Shown: one piece after another, positions 35,984 to 42,815 of the stretch | Position numbering within the stretch: position 1 is the stretch's first letter | Layout of the letters: each line of letters starts with the position of its first letter | Source: Hominiventricola aquisgranensis | Lineage (GTDB): Bacteria > Bacillota > Clostridia > Lachnospirales > Lachnospiraceae | Direction: 5' to 3' | Assembly: GCF_040096225.1 (NCBI RefSeq) | Contig: NZ_JBBMFC010000007.1 | Coordinates: 65,249-129,248, forward strand | Length of the DNA: 64,000 bases | Notes under the pieces: model-generated | Database searches by the model: none | Told to the model about the DNA's origin: nothing | What the model saw: the letters and a program-made list of their open reading frames with translations, nothing else | Position numbers and translations under genes: made by a program

Positions 35984-37573
35984 CTATTTTTCCTGCGCCA
36001 TACGTTCTAATGCTTTCTTATCTATTTTTCCTACGCTGGTCAGCGGCCATGTCTCTACCCGTTCTATCTGATCCGGCATTTTATACGCCGCAACGCCTAT
36101 TTCCCGCAGGAACCTGTGTATTTCCTGCAAATCGATCCCGGTTTCATCATCGGTCACAAGGAATGCACATATCCGGTTTCCAAGGGTTTCATCCGTAACG
36201 CCGACAACGGCTGCCTCTTTGATTTTCGAATGCCTGCAAAGATAAGCTTCAATCTCTGAAGGCATGATCTTTTCTCCGGCGCGGTTAATCTGCTCTTTGA
36301 TCCTCCCGCCCAAACGTAACCTTCCGTCTTTCGTCCACATAGCTTTATCGCCCGTCCGGTAAAATCCGTCCGACGTAAAGCTCTTTTTATTCGCTTCCTC
36401 CGCCATATAATAACCATCAATCGTATACGGGCCTCTGGATAATAATTCCCCAAAAACTCCTTCCGGTACGGCCTTATCTTCTTCATCCACAATCTTCACT
36501 TCATCCGCAGGAGACACCGGAGTTCCCTGGCATCTTGCGATCAGGGAACCTTCATCCTCCGGGCTAGTAAAGGACAGTAGCCCCTCCGCCGTACCAAATA
36601 CCTGCATCAGTTTACACGGCCATTCTTCAATGATCTTATCCGCAAGGGAATCTTCCAGCATTGCGCCGCCCACCTGCAAAATCCGCAGGCTGGATATATC
36701 ATAATCTTCATCCCATTCCAGCATTTCCATGCACACAGTAACCATAGCAGGAACCAATGCCGTTATCGTGACACCTTCCTCTGTAATTGCGTCAAGGATA
36801 TCATCCGGGCTGGTCGCAGACGCAAGCACAACTTTTCCTCCCACGTCCAGCGTGCCTAAAAGCCCCGGGCAGCATAACGGGAAATTATGAGCTACCGGAA
36901 GAGACGCCAGATAAACGTCACTGCTATCCAGACGGCATCTCTTCGCGGACATGCGGGCATTATACATATAATCCGTATGGGTGCGCGGAATCAGTTTCGG
37001 AACCCCTGTCGTCCCGCCGGACAGCAAAAGCACCGCCGTTTCATACCCATCCACAGCCGGAAATGCTCCATTTTCTCCATACGTTTCCGCAATCATTCCA
37101 CTGATATCCCCGGATTCGCTATCTACAAATATATGCCGGATACATGAATATTTCTCTTTCATCGCATTTGCCATCGGCACATATGAAAATCCCAGATATT
37201 TCTCCACCACAATATAAGCGGCCGGCTTTGCCAGTTCAATAATTCCTTCCAGTTCCGCCTCCCTGTGGGCCGGCAGCATCATGATTGGCACCGCCCCAAT
37301 CTTGGAAAGCGCAAAAAACACGATCACAAAAGAAATCCTGTTCGGAAGCTGCACAAGCACTTTGTCTCCCTTTAAAATCCCTTTACGCAGAAAAGCTGCC
37401 GCAAGACAATCTGCTTTTTGCTTTAATTCCATATAACTGATCTCGTCTTCACTGTCCGTGACCGCAATTCTTTCTCCATATTTTTCCGCCCACCTATCAA
37501 GCTGTTCTCCAAATCCACATCTCTCCCAGCCTTCCAGATTCTCATATTTGCTCATATCTTTCTTATAACCCAT
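35984..37573 (-). CDS. Aryl-acid AMP ligase, salicylate type (YbtE/PchD-like)
   Basis: About 529 residues of the stand-alone aryl-activating family: LLLSGGTTGVPKLIPRTH, VAHNFPLCCPG, and a late YRTGDKA block. It adenylates an aryl acid and loads it on the ArCP of the NRPS. In this family the DHB enzymes have HNY..S at the ring-binding positions and salicylate enzymes have HNF..C. Here the sequence is HNF with Cys, so salicylate is predicted. The start is the ATG at 37573 with GGAGAC upstream, just after the PPTase stop; the longer frame is spurious. No salicylate synthase gene is in the window. Confidence 0.9.
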   Translation of the reverse strand: MGYKKDMSKYENLEGWERCGFGEQLDRWAEKYGERIAVTDSEDEISYMELKQKADCLAAAFLRKGILKGDKVLVQLPNRISFVIVFFALSKIGAVPIMMLPAHREAELEGIIELAKPAAYIVVEKYLGFSYVPMANAMKEKYSCIRHIFVDSESGDISGMIAETYGENGAFPAVDGYETAVLLLSGGTTGVPKLIPRTHTDYMYNARMSAKRCRLDSSDVYLASLPVAHNFPLCCPGLLGTLDVGGKVVLASATSPDDILDAITEEGVTITALVPAMVTVCMEMLEWDEDYDISSLRILQVGGAMLEDSLADKIIEEWPCKLMQVFGTAEGLLSFTSPEDEGSLIARCQGTPVSPADEVKIVDEEDKAVPEGVFGELLSRGPYTIDGYYMAEEANKKSFTSDGFYRTGDKAMWTKDGRLRLGGRIKEQINRAGEKIMPSEIEAYLCRHSKIKEAAVVGVTDETLGNRICAFLVTDDETGIDLQEIHRFLREIGVAAYKMPDQIERVETWPLTSVGKIDKKALERMAQEK

Positions 37574-37574
37574 T

Positions 37575-38261
37575 TTATCTGTCTCCTTTCTTATGCGCCG
37601 CCACATACGCAGCATATCCTTTGATCCTGACCGGATACAGAAACCAGTCCTGATCTTTCTTATCTTTTTCTGCAATTTTCTCGTTTCTGACAGAGAAGAA
37701 ATCCATTCCTCTTCCTAATCCAATTCCAAGCGCCTTTACATATGCCTCTTTCGCCGCCCAGTACTGAAAAAACAGATCCGGTCCTTCATTTTTTACATCT
37801 TCCGCTTCTTCTGCAGTATAAAAATTTTCCGCTATCTCCCTATAGTCCGGGCACTCTGCCATCTCCTGCACATCTACTCCGATATCCATTCCGACAGCGA
37901 ATACCGCCAGTATGAATTCACCCGAGTGCGAAATGTTAAAATCCACTGTCCGCTTTCCCGCAATCTTTTTATGATAAGGCTTACCCAGTTCATTGACAGA
38001 AAAATCAATCGTTTCCATATCTAAGTATCTTTTTAAGAGGATCCGCACGACAACCTTCCCGGCTATATAACGCATCCTGTCTTCAGGAAAACGGAATCTT
38101 CCGGCTTGCTCCAATTCCTGCCCACTCAGGATATATTCATGGTTCTTCCAGAAATCTGTCATTTCAGGCCAGCGGATACACCATATATGTATCTCATTTT
38201 CACGGATATAAAGTTTGTCTGCTGACAGAAATTCCTTTTCTCCGTATCGTTTAATCTCCAT
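37575..38261 (-). CDS. Sfp-type 4'-phosphopantetheinyl transferase
   Basis: The 228-residue protein has the Sfp-family motifs FNISHSGEF (about 109-117), GVDVQE and YWAAKEAYVKALGIGL. It attaches phosphopantetheine from CoA to the Ser of each of the five carrier domains nearby, without which the assembly line is inactive. It lies 10 bases after the type II thioesterase gene and one base before the AMP ligase start codon, so it belongs to the biosynthetic operon. The host probably has only an AcpS-type enzyme for fatty-acid synthesis, which would explain why the element brings its own. Confidence 0.93.
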   Translation of the reverse strand: MEIKRYGEKEFLSADKLYIRENEIHIWCIRWPEMTDFWKNHEYILSGQELEQAGRFRFPEDRMRYIAGKVVVRILLKRYLDMETIDFSVNELGKPYHKKIAGKRTVDFNISHSGEFILAVFAVGMDIGVDVQEMAECPDYREIAENFYTAEEAEDVKNEGPDLFFQYWAAKEAYVKALGIGLGRGMDFFSVRNEKIAEKDKKDQDWFLYPVRIKGYAAYVAAHKKGDR

Positions 38262-38271
38262 TTTTCATTCT

Positions 38272-38997
38272 CTAAAGCAGTCTCATGACCTCACTTATTA
38301 CTTCGTCTTCACAATCCCTCAGATAAAAATGTCCTCCCGGAAATATCCGGTAGTTAAAATCATTGTCCGTATACTTTCCCCATTCCAAGATCGCACTCTC
38401 ATCCGCTTCGTCGTCCTTTTCTCCGCCAAATGCAGAGATAGGTGTATGCAGCACTACTCCCGCTTTATCATAATACGTTTCATCCATGGTAAAATCCGCC
38501 CGCAGCATAGGCAGAAAGAAATCCAACAATTCCTGATTCTCTAGTATCTCTTTTGGCGTCCCTTCAAATCTTCCCAGTTCCCTCTTAAACGCTTCATCCG
38601 GAAGATGATAGATTGGATTTGGCTCCGGAATACTAGGAACCCGGCTGCCGGAAATAAACAGACATTTTGCAGTATATCCCGCTGCCTCCAACCGTTTTTC
38701 CAGCTCATAAGAGATCTTCCCACCCATACTGTGTCCCCATAAGGCATACGGTCCGTACACAACCTTTCTTACAGCCTCTTCCAGGTCATCTAACATAACC
38801 GACATATCTATATACGGTTTCTCCATGATCTGTTCTTCCCTTCCCGGAAGCTGAACTGGACATACCGTTACTTTCCCCTGCATCTTTTTCGCCCACTGGT
38901 TATAAGCAGAAGCACCGCCTCCCGCAAATGGCAGACAAAACAAGGTTATTTTCTCTTTACTAATATTTTCCGTATTTTTTATCAATTTCATATTCAC
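38272..38997 (-). CDS. Type II thioesterase (YbtT-like)
   Basis: The 241-residue alpha/beta hydrolase has FCLPFAGGGASAYNQW near the start, WGHSMGG (nucleophile Ser about 95) and a final GGHFYL with the catalytic His. These are diagnostic of editing thioesterases that clear misprimed or stalled carrier domains. It is the first gene of the biosynthetic run, 83 bases after agrB. A GTG at 38997 with GAGG upstream is the better start; an ATG two codons later is possible. No convincing promoter is seen in the 83-base gap. Confidence 0.92.
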   Translation of the reverse strand: MNMKLIKNTENISKEKITLFCLPFAGGGASAYNQWAKKMQGKVTVCPVQLPGREEQIMEKPYIDMSVMLDDLEEAVRKVVYGPYALWGHSMGGKISYELEKRLEAAGYTAKCLFISGSRVPSIPEPNPIYHLPDEAFKRELGRFEGTPKEILENQELLDFFLPMLRADFTMDETYYDKAGVVLHTPISAFGGEKDDEADESAILEWGKYTDNDFNYRIFPGGHFYLRDCEDEVISEVMRLL

Positions 38998-39080
38998 TTT
39001 TATATTCCTCTGGCATAATGTTCTTTTTCTCTCTGTTTACCATCATTTTGTAATATGTTTTTCTCAATCACTTCTTATTT

Positions 39081-39680
39081 CTACCTGTAATTAGTTACAT
39101 CTAACTCTTTGTCAAAAAAATTTTTGATCCATCCCAATATCAAACCGGACGCCAAAACAATATGCGCTACCATAATCCCGTTTACGATCAGGGAATATCC
39201 AATCACAGAAAAAACACCTGCTATCGCGCATTCAATAACTAAAATTACCCTCGCGCGCATCCCATAAACTTTTTTCTCTTTCGCATCCAACTTCTTGCTG
39301 CTGGCATCTACCGGCGCCATGATAAATATAACGCCAACTGCGACAAACCATATGATCCGCATTTGCCATATTACAGCCGGAGCAGACGCCAGATACAGAC
39401 TGCATAGAAGGACAAGGATACCGGAAACAGCCATGCAGCCCCCTGCCTTTTCCAAATGAATCCCTCCGGCATACTGCCTTAAAACAGTAAAGGGCAATAA
39501 AAAGACTATCATCTCCATCCAATTCCCCGTTATGATGCCAAGTATGACGATGATAAGGTATATTACCACCCTGCCCAGCAGTACGCCGTAAGCATATTCA
39601 TACAGCCTGCGGTCTTTCTCTTCAAGAATCCCATTCCTGCTTTGTAGTTCAAAAAGCCGGCCAGCCATTTTTTTCCACAC
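39081..39680 (-). CDS. agrB: AgrB-type peptide-processing membrane protease
   Basis: The 199-residue membrane protein has an AgrB core: RQYAGGIHLEKAGGC, with catalytic His75 and Cys82 separated by 7 residues as in Staphylococcus AgrB. Several hydrophobic helices follow. It cuts the AgrD precursor and closes the thiolactone ring. The GTG start overlaps the agrD stop by one base, so the two are translated together. Its 3' end contains a TTAG-N6-CTAA site (39091-39104) upstream of the thioesterase gene. Confidence 0.92.
   Translation of the reverse strand: MWKKMAGRLFELQSRNGILEEKDRRLYEYAYGVLLGRVVIYLIIVILGIITGNWMEMIVFLLPFTVLRQYAGGIHLEKAGGCMAVSGILVLLCSLYLASAPAVIWQMRIIWFVAVGVIFIMAPVDASSKKLDAKEKKVYGMRARVILVIECAIAGVFSVIGYSLIVNGIMVAHIVLASGLILGWIKNFFDKELDVTNYR
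39091..39104. promoter_or_regulatory. TTAG-N6-CTAA site (site 4) before the biosynthetic genes
   Basis: TTAG-TTACAT-CTAA lies in the last codons of agrB, about 95 bases upstream of the thioesterase start. It has the same arms and spacing as sites 1-3. As the palindrome is inside a coding end it may be chance, but its position fits control of the siderophore operon. Confidence 0.45.
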
Positions 39681-39838
39681 TAGAATTTCCTCATTTTCTT
39701 AACTTCTTCCGGCTCATCTTCCTGATAGTACAGCCAGTTGCACGCCAGATTTGCCGTATACGCCGTCAAGCAGAGTGCAAGACAGTTTACAGCTCCAAGC
39801 AGTTTGATTCCCAGGTTTTTTCTGATTATTTTTTTCAT
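39680..39838 (-). CDS. agrD: AgrD autoinducer precursor peptide
   Basis: A 52-residue peptide with an amphipathic basic leader (MKKIIRKNLGIKLLGAVN), a hydrophobic stretch, the probable signal region LACNWLYYQ and an acidic tail (EDEPEEVKKM). This is the plan of AgrD-type cyclic-lactone precursors. The ring would form from Cys33 to a residue four or so later, giving a core such as Cys-Asn-Trp-Leu-Tyr. The exact ends are not predictable. GGAGG lies 11 bases before the ATG. The gene ends at the agrB start. Confidence 0.88.
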   Translation of the reverse strand: MKKIIRKNLGIKLLGAVNCLALCLTAYTANLACNWLYYQEDEPEEVKKMRKF

Positions 39839-39873
39839 AGTTACAAAGCCTCCTTTTTTCCGAAAGTTTACAC

Positions 39874-39931
39874 AAAAATCGCCCTCTTTTCAATTACCGT
39901 GGCAAAAACGGTAACTTTTTGGGCGATTTTT
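39874..39931 (-). terminator. Nested hairpin between agrC and agrD
   Basis: An 11-base outer stem (39874-39884 with 39921-39931) encloses a perfect 7-base inner stem (39894-39900 with 39908-39914). On the minus strand the outer arm ends in a short run of T. It would separate agrAC from agrDB transcripts or attenuate between them. The nesting is more elaborate than a simple terminator needs. Confidence 0.55.
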
Positions 39932-39939
39932 GCACGTCC

Positions 39940-41235
39940 TTATTTGATTGTAAAGATCAGCTTAACAGAGAACTCCCGTTCTCCTGCCTCCACTCGCATA
40001 ATTCCCGCATACTTTTTAACCAGTTTTCCAACCGTGTGCAGTCCGATCCCGTGACTGTCCGCGTCTCTTTTGGTGCTTATGTACCTGTCCTTGTCCTTTA
40101 ACAGAGGGACGACATACCCATTGCAAAATTCCATGACAAGGAAATGCCCCGCATTTCCCATATACATCCTGCATTCCACATATCTGCCATCTTCTGTCTT
40201 TTCTGCCGCTTCCAGTGCGTTATCCAAAAGATTCCCTACGATCGAGATCAAATCCAACTCTTCCAGAAAATCCAGTCTGAGATCATTACCCAGGGTAATC
40301 CTATAGGATATATCCTTAGATTCTGCAAGAAATTTTCTTTCACATAGGATGCTGTTCAAGATCGGATGCTCACAATATACACTTTTTTGAAGATTCTGAA
40401 TCCGGACGCCTAAATGTTCCATGATGTCCTTAACCTCTTGATTCTCTCCTTCTTCTATCAAGCCGGCTACTGTACAGATAAATTTATTTATATCGTGTAA
40501 GAATGCTCTGTTATCCTCATTAACCTTATTCATATACTGCAGATTGGCAATCTCCGCCCTGCTTTTCTGGTATAGCCGGTCCATCTTCTTCACTTCTTCT
40601 GATTTTTCTACAAACCTGTCAAATACTGTGAAAATGAAGATATTCGTCATTAACAGAAGCGAAGCTCCTACCGGAACCATGACCCTGTTCATTCCTTCAA
40701 AAGAAGTGTGCGAATAAAACATACATCCTAACATAACGATCGTTGCGGTTGGCAGCATGAGCAGCACTGTAAATGTTTTATTTTCAATCGTCAGATAATC
40801 CCTTTTCCTTGTTACCTGATTAATGCATTTAATAAACAGAAATGTCATGGTACTCATCAGCAGGAGTGCTAATGTCTTTTCTGTTTCAGTCCTGAAGCCC
40901 TCGGACGCACCAGTCACGCCATATGCATTCGTAAGTGCCGCAAAGAGAAATTCGGGAATAATTGCCAGCACATAATAGCAGCATACCGTAACCAGCTTCT
41001 TCCATATATTTCCCCGGAACACAACCATAGACGCAATCATATAGATTACCGGAATCATTACCATATTAAGTATTGAGGATTCCAGGCGGTTGGTTCCGAA
41101 CATTGCCAGTGCTGCGATACAATATACGAGAAATTTTTCCCAGAATCTTTCTCTTCTGTATGGGAGTATGTTCTTTTCCAAGTCCTCCAACAGATACATC
41201 TGAAGAAGACAAATCAAATAATCTCTTATTATCAT
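39940..41235 (-). CDS. agrC: AgrC-type sensor histidine kinase
   Basis: The 431-residue protein has about six N-terminal hydrophobic segments (to about 205), a linker, and a GHKL kinase domain: FLHDINKF (phospho-acceptor His247), NLLDNALEAA (N box) and HGIGLHTVG (G box). It should bind the cyclic peptide outside the cell and phosphorylate the LytTR regulator. Its start overlaps the agrA stop (ATGA). The order A-C-D-B differs from the staphylococcal B-D-C-A. Confidence 0.9.
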   Translation of the reverse strand: MIIRDYLICLLQMYLLEDLEKNILPYRRERFWEKFLVYCIAALAMFGTNRLESSILNMVMIPVIYMIASMVVFRGNIWKKLVTVCCYYVLAIIPEFLFAALTNAYGVTGASEGFRTETEKTLALLLMSTMTFLFIKCINQVTRKRDYLTIENKTFTVLLMLPTATIVMLGCMFYSHTSFEGMNRVMVPVGASLLLMTNIFIFTVFDRFVEKSEEVKKMDRLYQKSRAEIANLQYMNKVNEDNRAFLHDINKFICTVAGLIEEGENQEVKDIMEHLGVRIQNLQKSVYCEHPILNSILCERKFLAESKDISYRITLGNDLRLDFLEELDLISIVGNLLDNALEAAEKTEDGRYVECRMYMGNAGHFLVMEFCNGYVVPLLKDKDRYISTKRDADSHGIGLHTVGKLVKKYAGIMRVEAGEREFSVKLIFTIK

Positions 41236-41969
41236 ACCATGCCGTTCCTTTCCCCAAGAAATGTTATCAGTGCGTCGGCAAACTGTCCTTTTCTCGACCT
41301 CGAAACATTCAACTGGATTCCAAACGGCAGCAACGCAACGTTCTTTTCCAATCCTTCCACTTTTGCCAAATTCACAATATAGCTGTTGTGTGCATACTCA
41401 AATCCCCTTCCGGCCAGACACTCATACAGATCACTTAAAGATTCCTTGCAATGCATCTCTTCTATCTTTCCCTGTCTGGCAATGTATATCGTACAGCCCC
41501 TTTTCGCCAGACAGATATATAAAATGTCTTCCGTATGGATGCGCATTATCCTTCCCGCCGATGTAACTGTCACGGAAGAATCTCCACAGCACAATTTCAC
41601 TTTTAATAAAATCATAGGTATTTCCTTTTTCAGACTTCTGTCATGCAGATCCTTCATGATGTACCGGAACGGTTGTCCAACATTAATGCTGTCAGGAGTC
41701 GGTTCAAAACAGCCGGAGCAGAACACCAATATCGCTGCTTCATTATATTCCCTCAGCTTCAGTACTGTTTTATTTCCATCCAATCCAGGCATACGCATAT
41801 CCATAAAAATCAGATCATGCAAAATATCCGCATCTTCCAATAATTCTTTTCCTGATTCATATTCATAAAACCGTATCTCATTCGAAGACAGAATCCCTTC
41901 CGTTTCTATGACCGTCTTTATTTTCTCCCTGTATTCTTTATCATCGTCGCAAATTGCTATTTTACACAT
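41232..41969 (-). CDS. agrA: AgrA-type LytTR response regulator
   Basis: About 245 residues. The receiver domain has an acidic cluster ICDDD near the start and the phospho-acceptor Asp in IFMDMRMPG (about 57). The C-terminal LytTR DNA-binding domain contains EDILYICLAKRGCTIY and FEYAHNSYIVNL. The ATG at 41969 was chosen because GGAGG lies 6 bases before it; an ATG two codons earlier is too close. Directly upstream is a TTAG-N6-CTAA site (41985-41998). Its DNA targets are not obvious to me here. Confidence 0.9.
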   Translation of the reverse strand: MCKIAICDDDKEYREKIKTVIETEGILSSNEIRFYEYESGKELLEDADILHDLIFMDMRMPGLDGNKTVLKLREYNEAAILVFCSGCFEPTPDSINVGQPFRYIMKDLHDRSLKKEIPMILLKVKLCCGDSSVTVTSAGRIMRIHTEDILYICLAKRGCTIYIARQGKIEEMHCKESLSDLYECLAGRGFEYAHNSYIVNLAKVEGLEKNVALLPFGIQLNVSRSRKGQFADALITFLGERNGMV

Positions 41970-41984
41970 ATTCATCCTCCAGTG

Positions 41985-41998
41985 TTAGTTTCTTCTAA
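41985..41998. promoter_or_regulatory. TTAG-N6-CTAA operator before agrA (site 3)
   Basis: GTTAG and CTAAC arms around a 6-base centre, ending a few bases upstream of the agrA ribosome site. The same arms and spacing occur at 16086-16099 before the uptake operon. A repressor here would tie quorum sensing to metal status. Confidence 0.6.
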
Positions 41999-42057
41999 CC
42001 CTTTCCCATAAAAAAACCATCTTGCAGAATCTGAATCCTAAGATTATTTGCCTGTTC

Positions 42058-42297
42058 CTATAACTCCGGTTCCAAATCTGCAAAGATGGGATCTTCAAAA
42101 AATTCCTGTATTGTAATATCCAATCCATCGCATATCTTTTTAATTGTAACTACGCCAGCATTCCTGCTTTGTCCATACAAAATATTTTTCAGTGTTGAAG
42201 GCGGGACGCCTGAGCGCACCGCCGCTTCATTCACTGTGATATCTTTCTGCTTAATCAGATCGTTTAACCGATATATGACCGCTGTTTTTATATCCAC
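42058..42297 (-). CDS. XRE-family regulator upstream of agr
   Basis: The product of about 79 residues is a single Cro/CI-type HTH: DIKTAVIYRLNDLIKQKDIT, EAAVRSGVPPSTLKNILYG and a C-terminal acidic tail (EFFEDPIFADLEPEL). The GTG at 42297 fits an AGGTGG ribosome site better than a GTG four codons earlier. It lies 88 bases upstream of agrA in the same direction. It may regulate agr, or it may belong to the host flank. The following 284 bases up to the PIN remnant contain only a weak hairpin (42451-42488). Confidence 0.82.
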   Translation of the reverse strand: MDIKTAVIYRLNDLIKQKDITVNEAAVRSGVPPSTLKNILYGQSRNAGVVTIKKICDGLDITIQEFFEDPIFADLEPEL

Positions 42298-42581
42298 GGT
42301 ATCGACCACCTTTTTTTCTTCTATTTTATATAAATCGGCTTTAAAAGGTCGCCCATATATAGTCTTTTTGATCTATGCACGATATTTTTTTAACAGTTTT
42401 TCTTATTCTAGCAGAAATCCGCTAAATTTCTATATTTTATTAGATACATGAAACCCTGTGAGAACATTTCTGATCCTACGCAGGGTTTTCCACTTTGTTA
42501 TAAAATTTTTATATTTTGCAGTATGCTGGATCGGAGTTATCATTCAACTTTCCTTCTGCTGCCGATTGTAAAAACATATTT

Positions 42582-42812
42582 TTACGAATAAATATTCAGC
42601 AGTTCTTCCGGAGAAAGCAGTGTAATCCAAAAGGAAAGAAAATCCTTTTTATTCCTTGTCACAATCGCATCACACTGATTCTCCTTCGTACAAGTTGCAA
42701 GTAGGCAGTCTTCAAAATCAGATACTCTCTGCAAATAAGCAGGCAGCACATCTTCGTTCGTCACTGTCAGCACTTTTGCTATGTCCAAAACGGAGCCAAG
42801 TGCCTTTCTATA
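42582..42812 (-). pseudogene. N-terminally truncated PIN-domain toxin
   Basis: The surviving part reads like the C-terminal half of a VapC-type PIN protein: KALGSVLDIAKVLTVTNEDV, then VSDFEDCLLATC, then DAIVTRNKKDF. The first half, with the leading catalytic Asp, is missing, and no antitoxin precedes it. Homology begins about 4 bases from the stop of the ICE gene at 42816, so the break coincides with that gene. A 68-residue frame from a TTG at 42788 could be translated but would not be a working nuclease. Confidence 0.7.
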
Positions 42813-42815
42813 AAT

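Noticed and set aside
37574..37675. Longer N-terminus for the aryl AMP ligase
   Set aside because: The extension lies within the PPTase gene, and the ATG at 37573 has GGAGAC at suitable distance.
39894..39914. Second AraC-type site upstream of agrD
   Set aside because: ACCGTTTTTG matches part of the 16140 repeat, but there is no second copy 21 bases away and it is part of a hairpin stem.
42451..42488. AAACCCTG/CAGGGTTT inverted repeat as a terminator
   Set aside because: The loop is long (22 bases) and there is no proper T-tract on either strand, so support is too weak for a feature.
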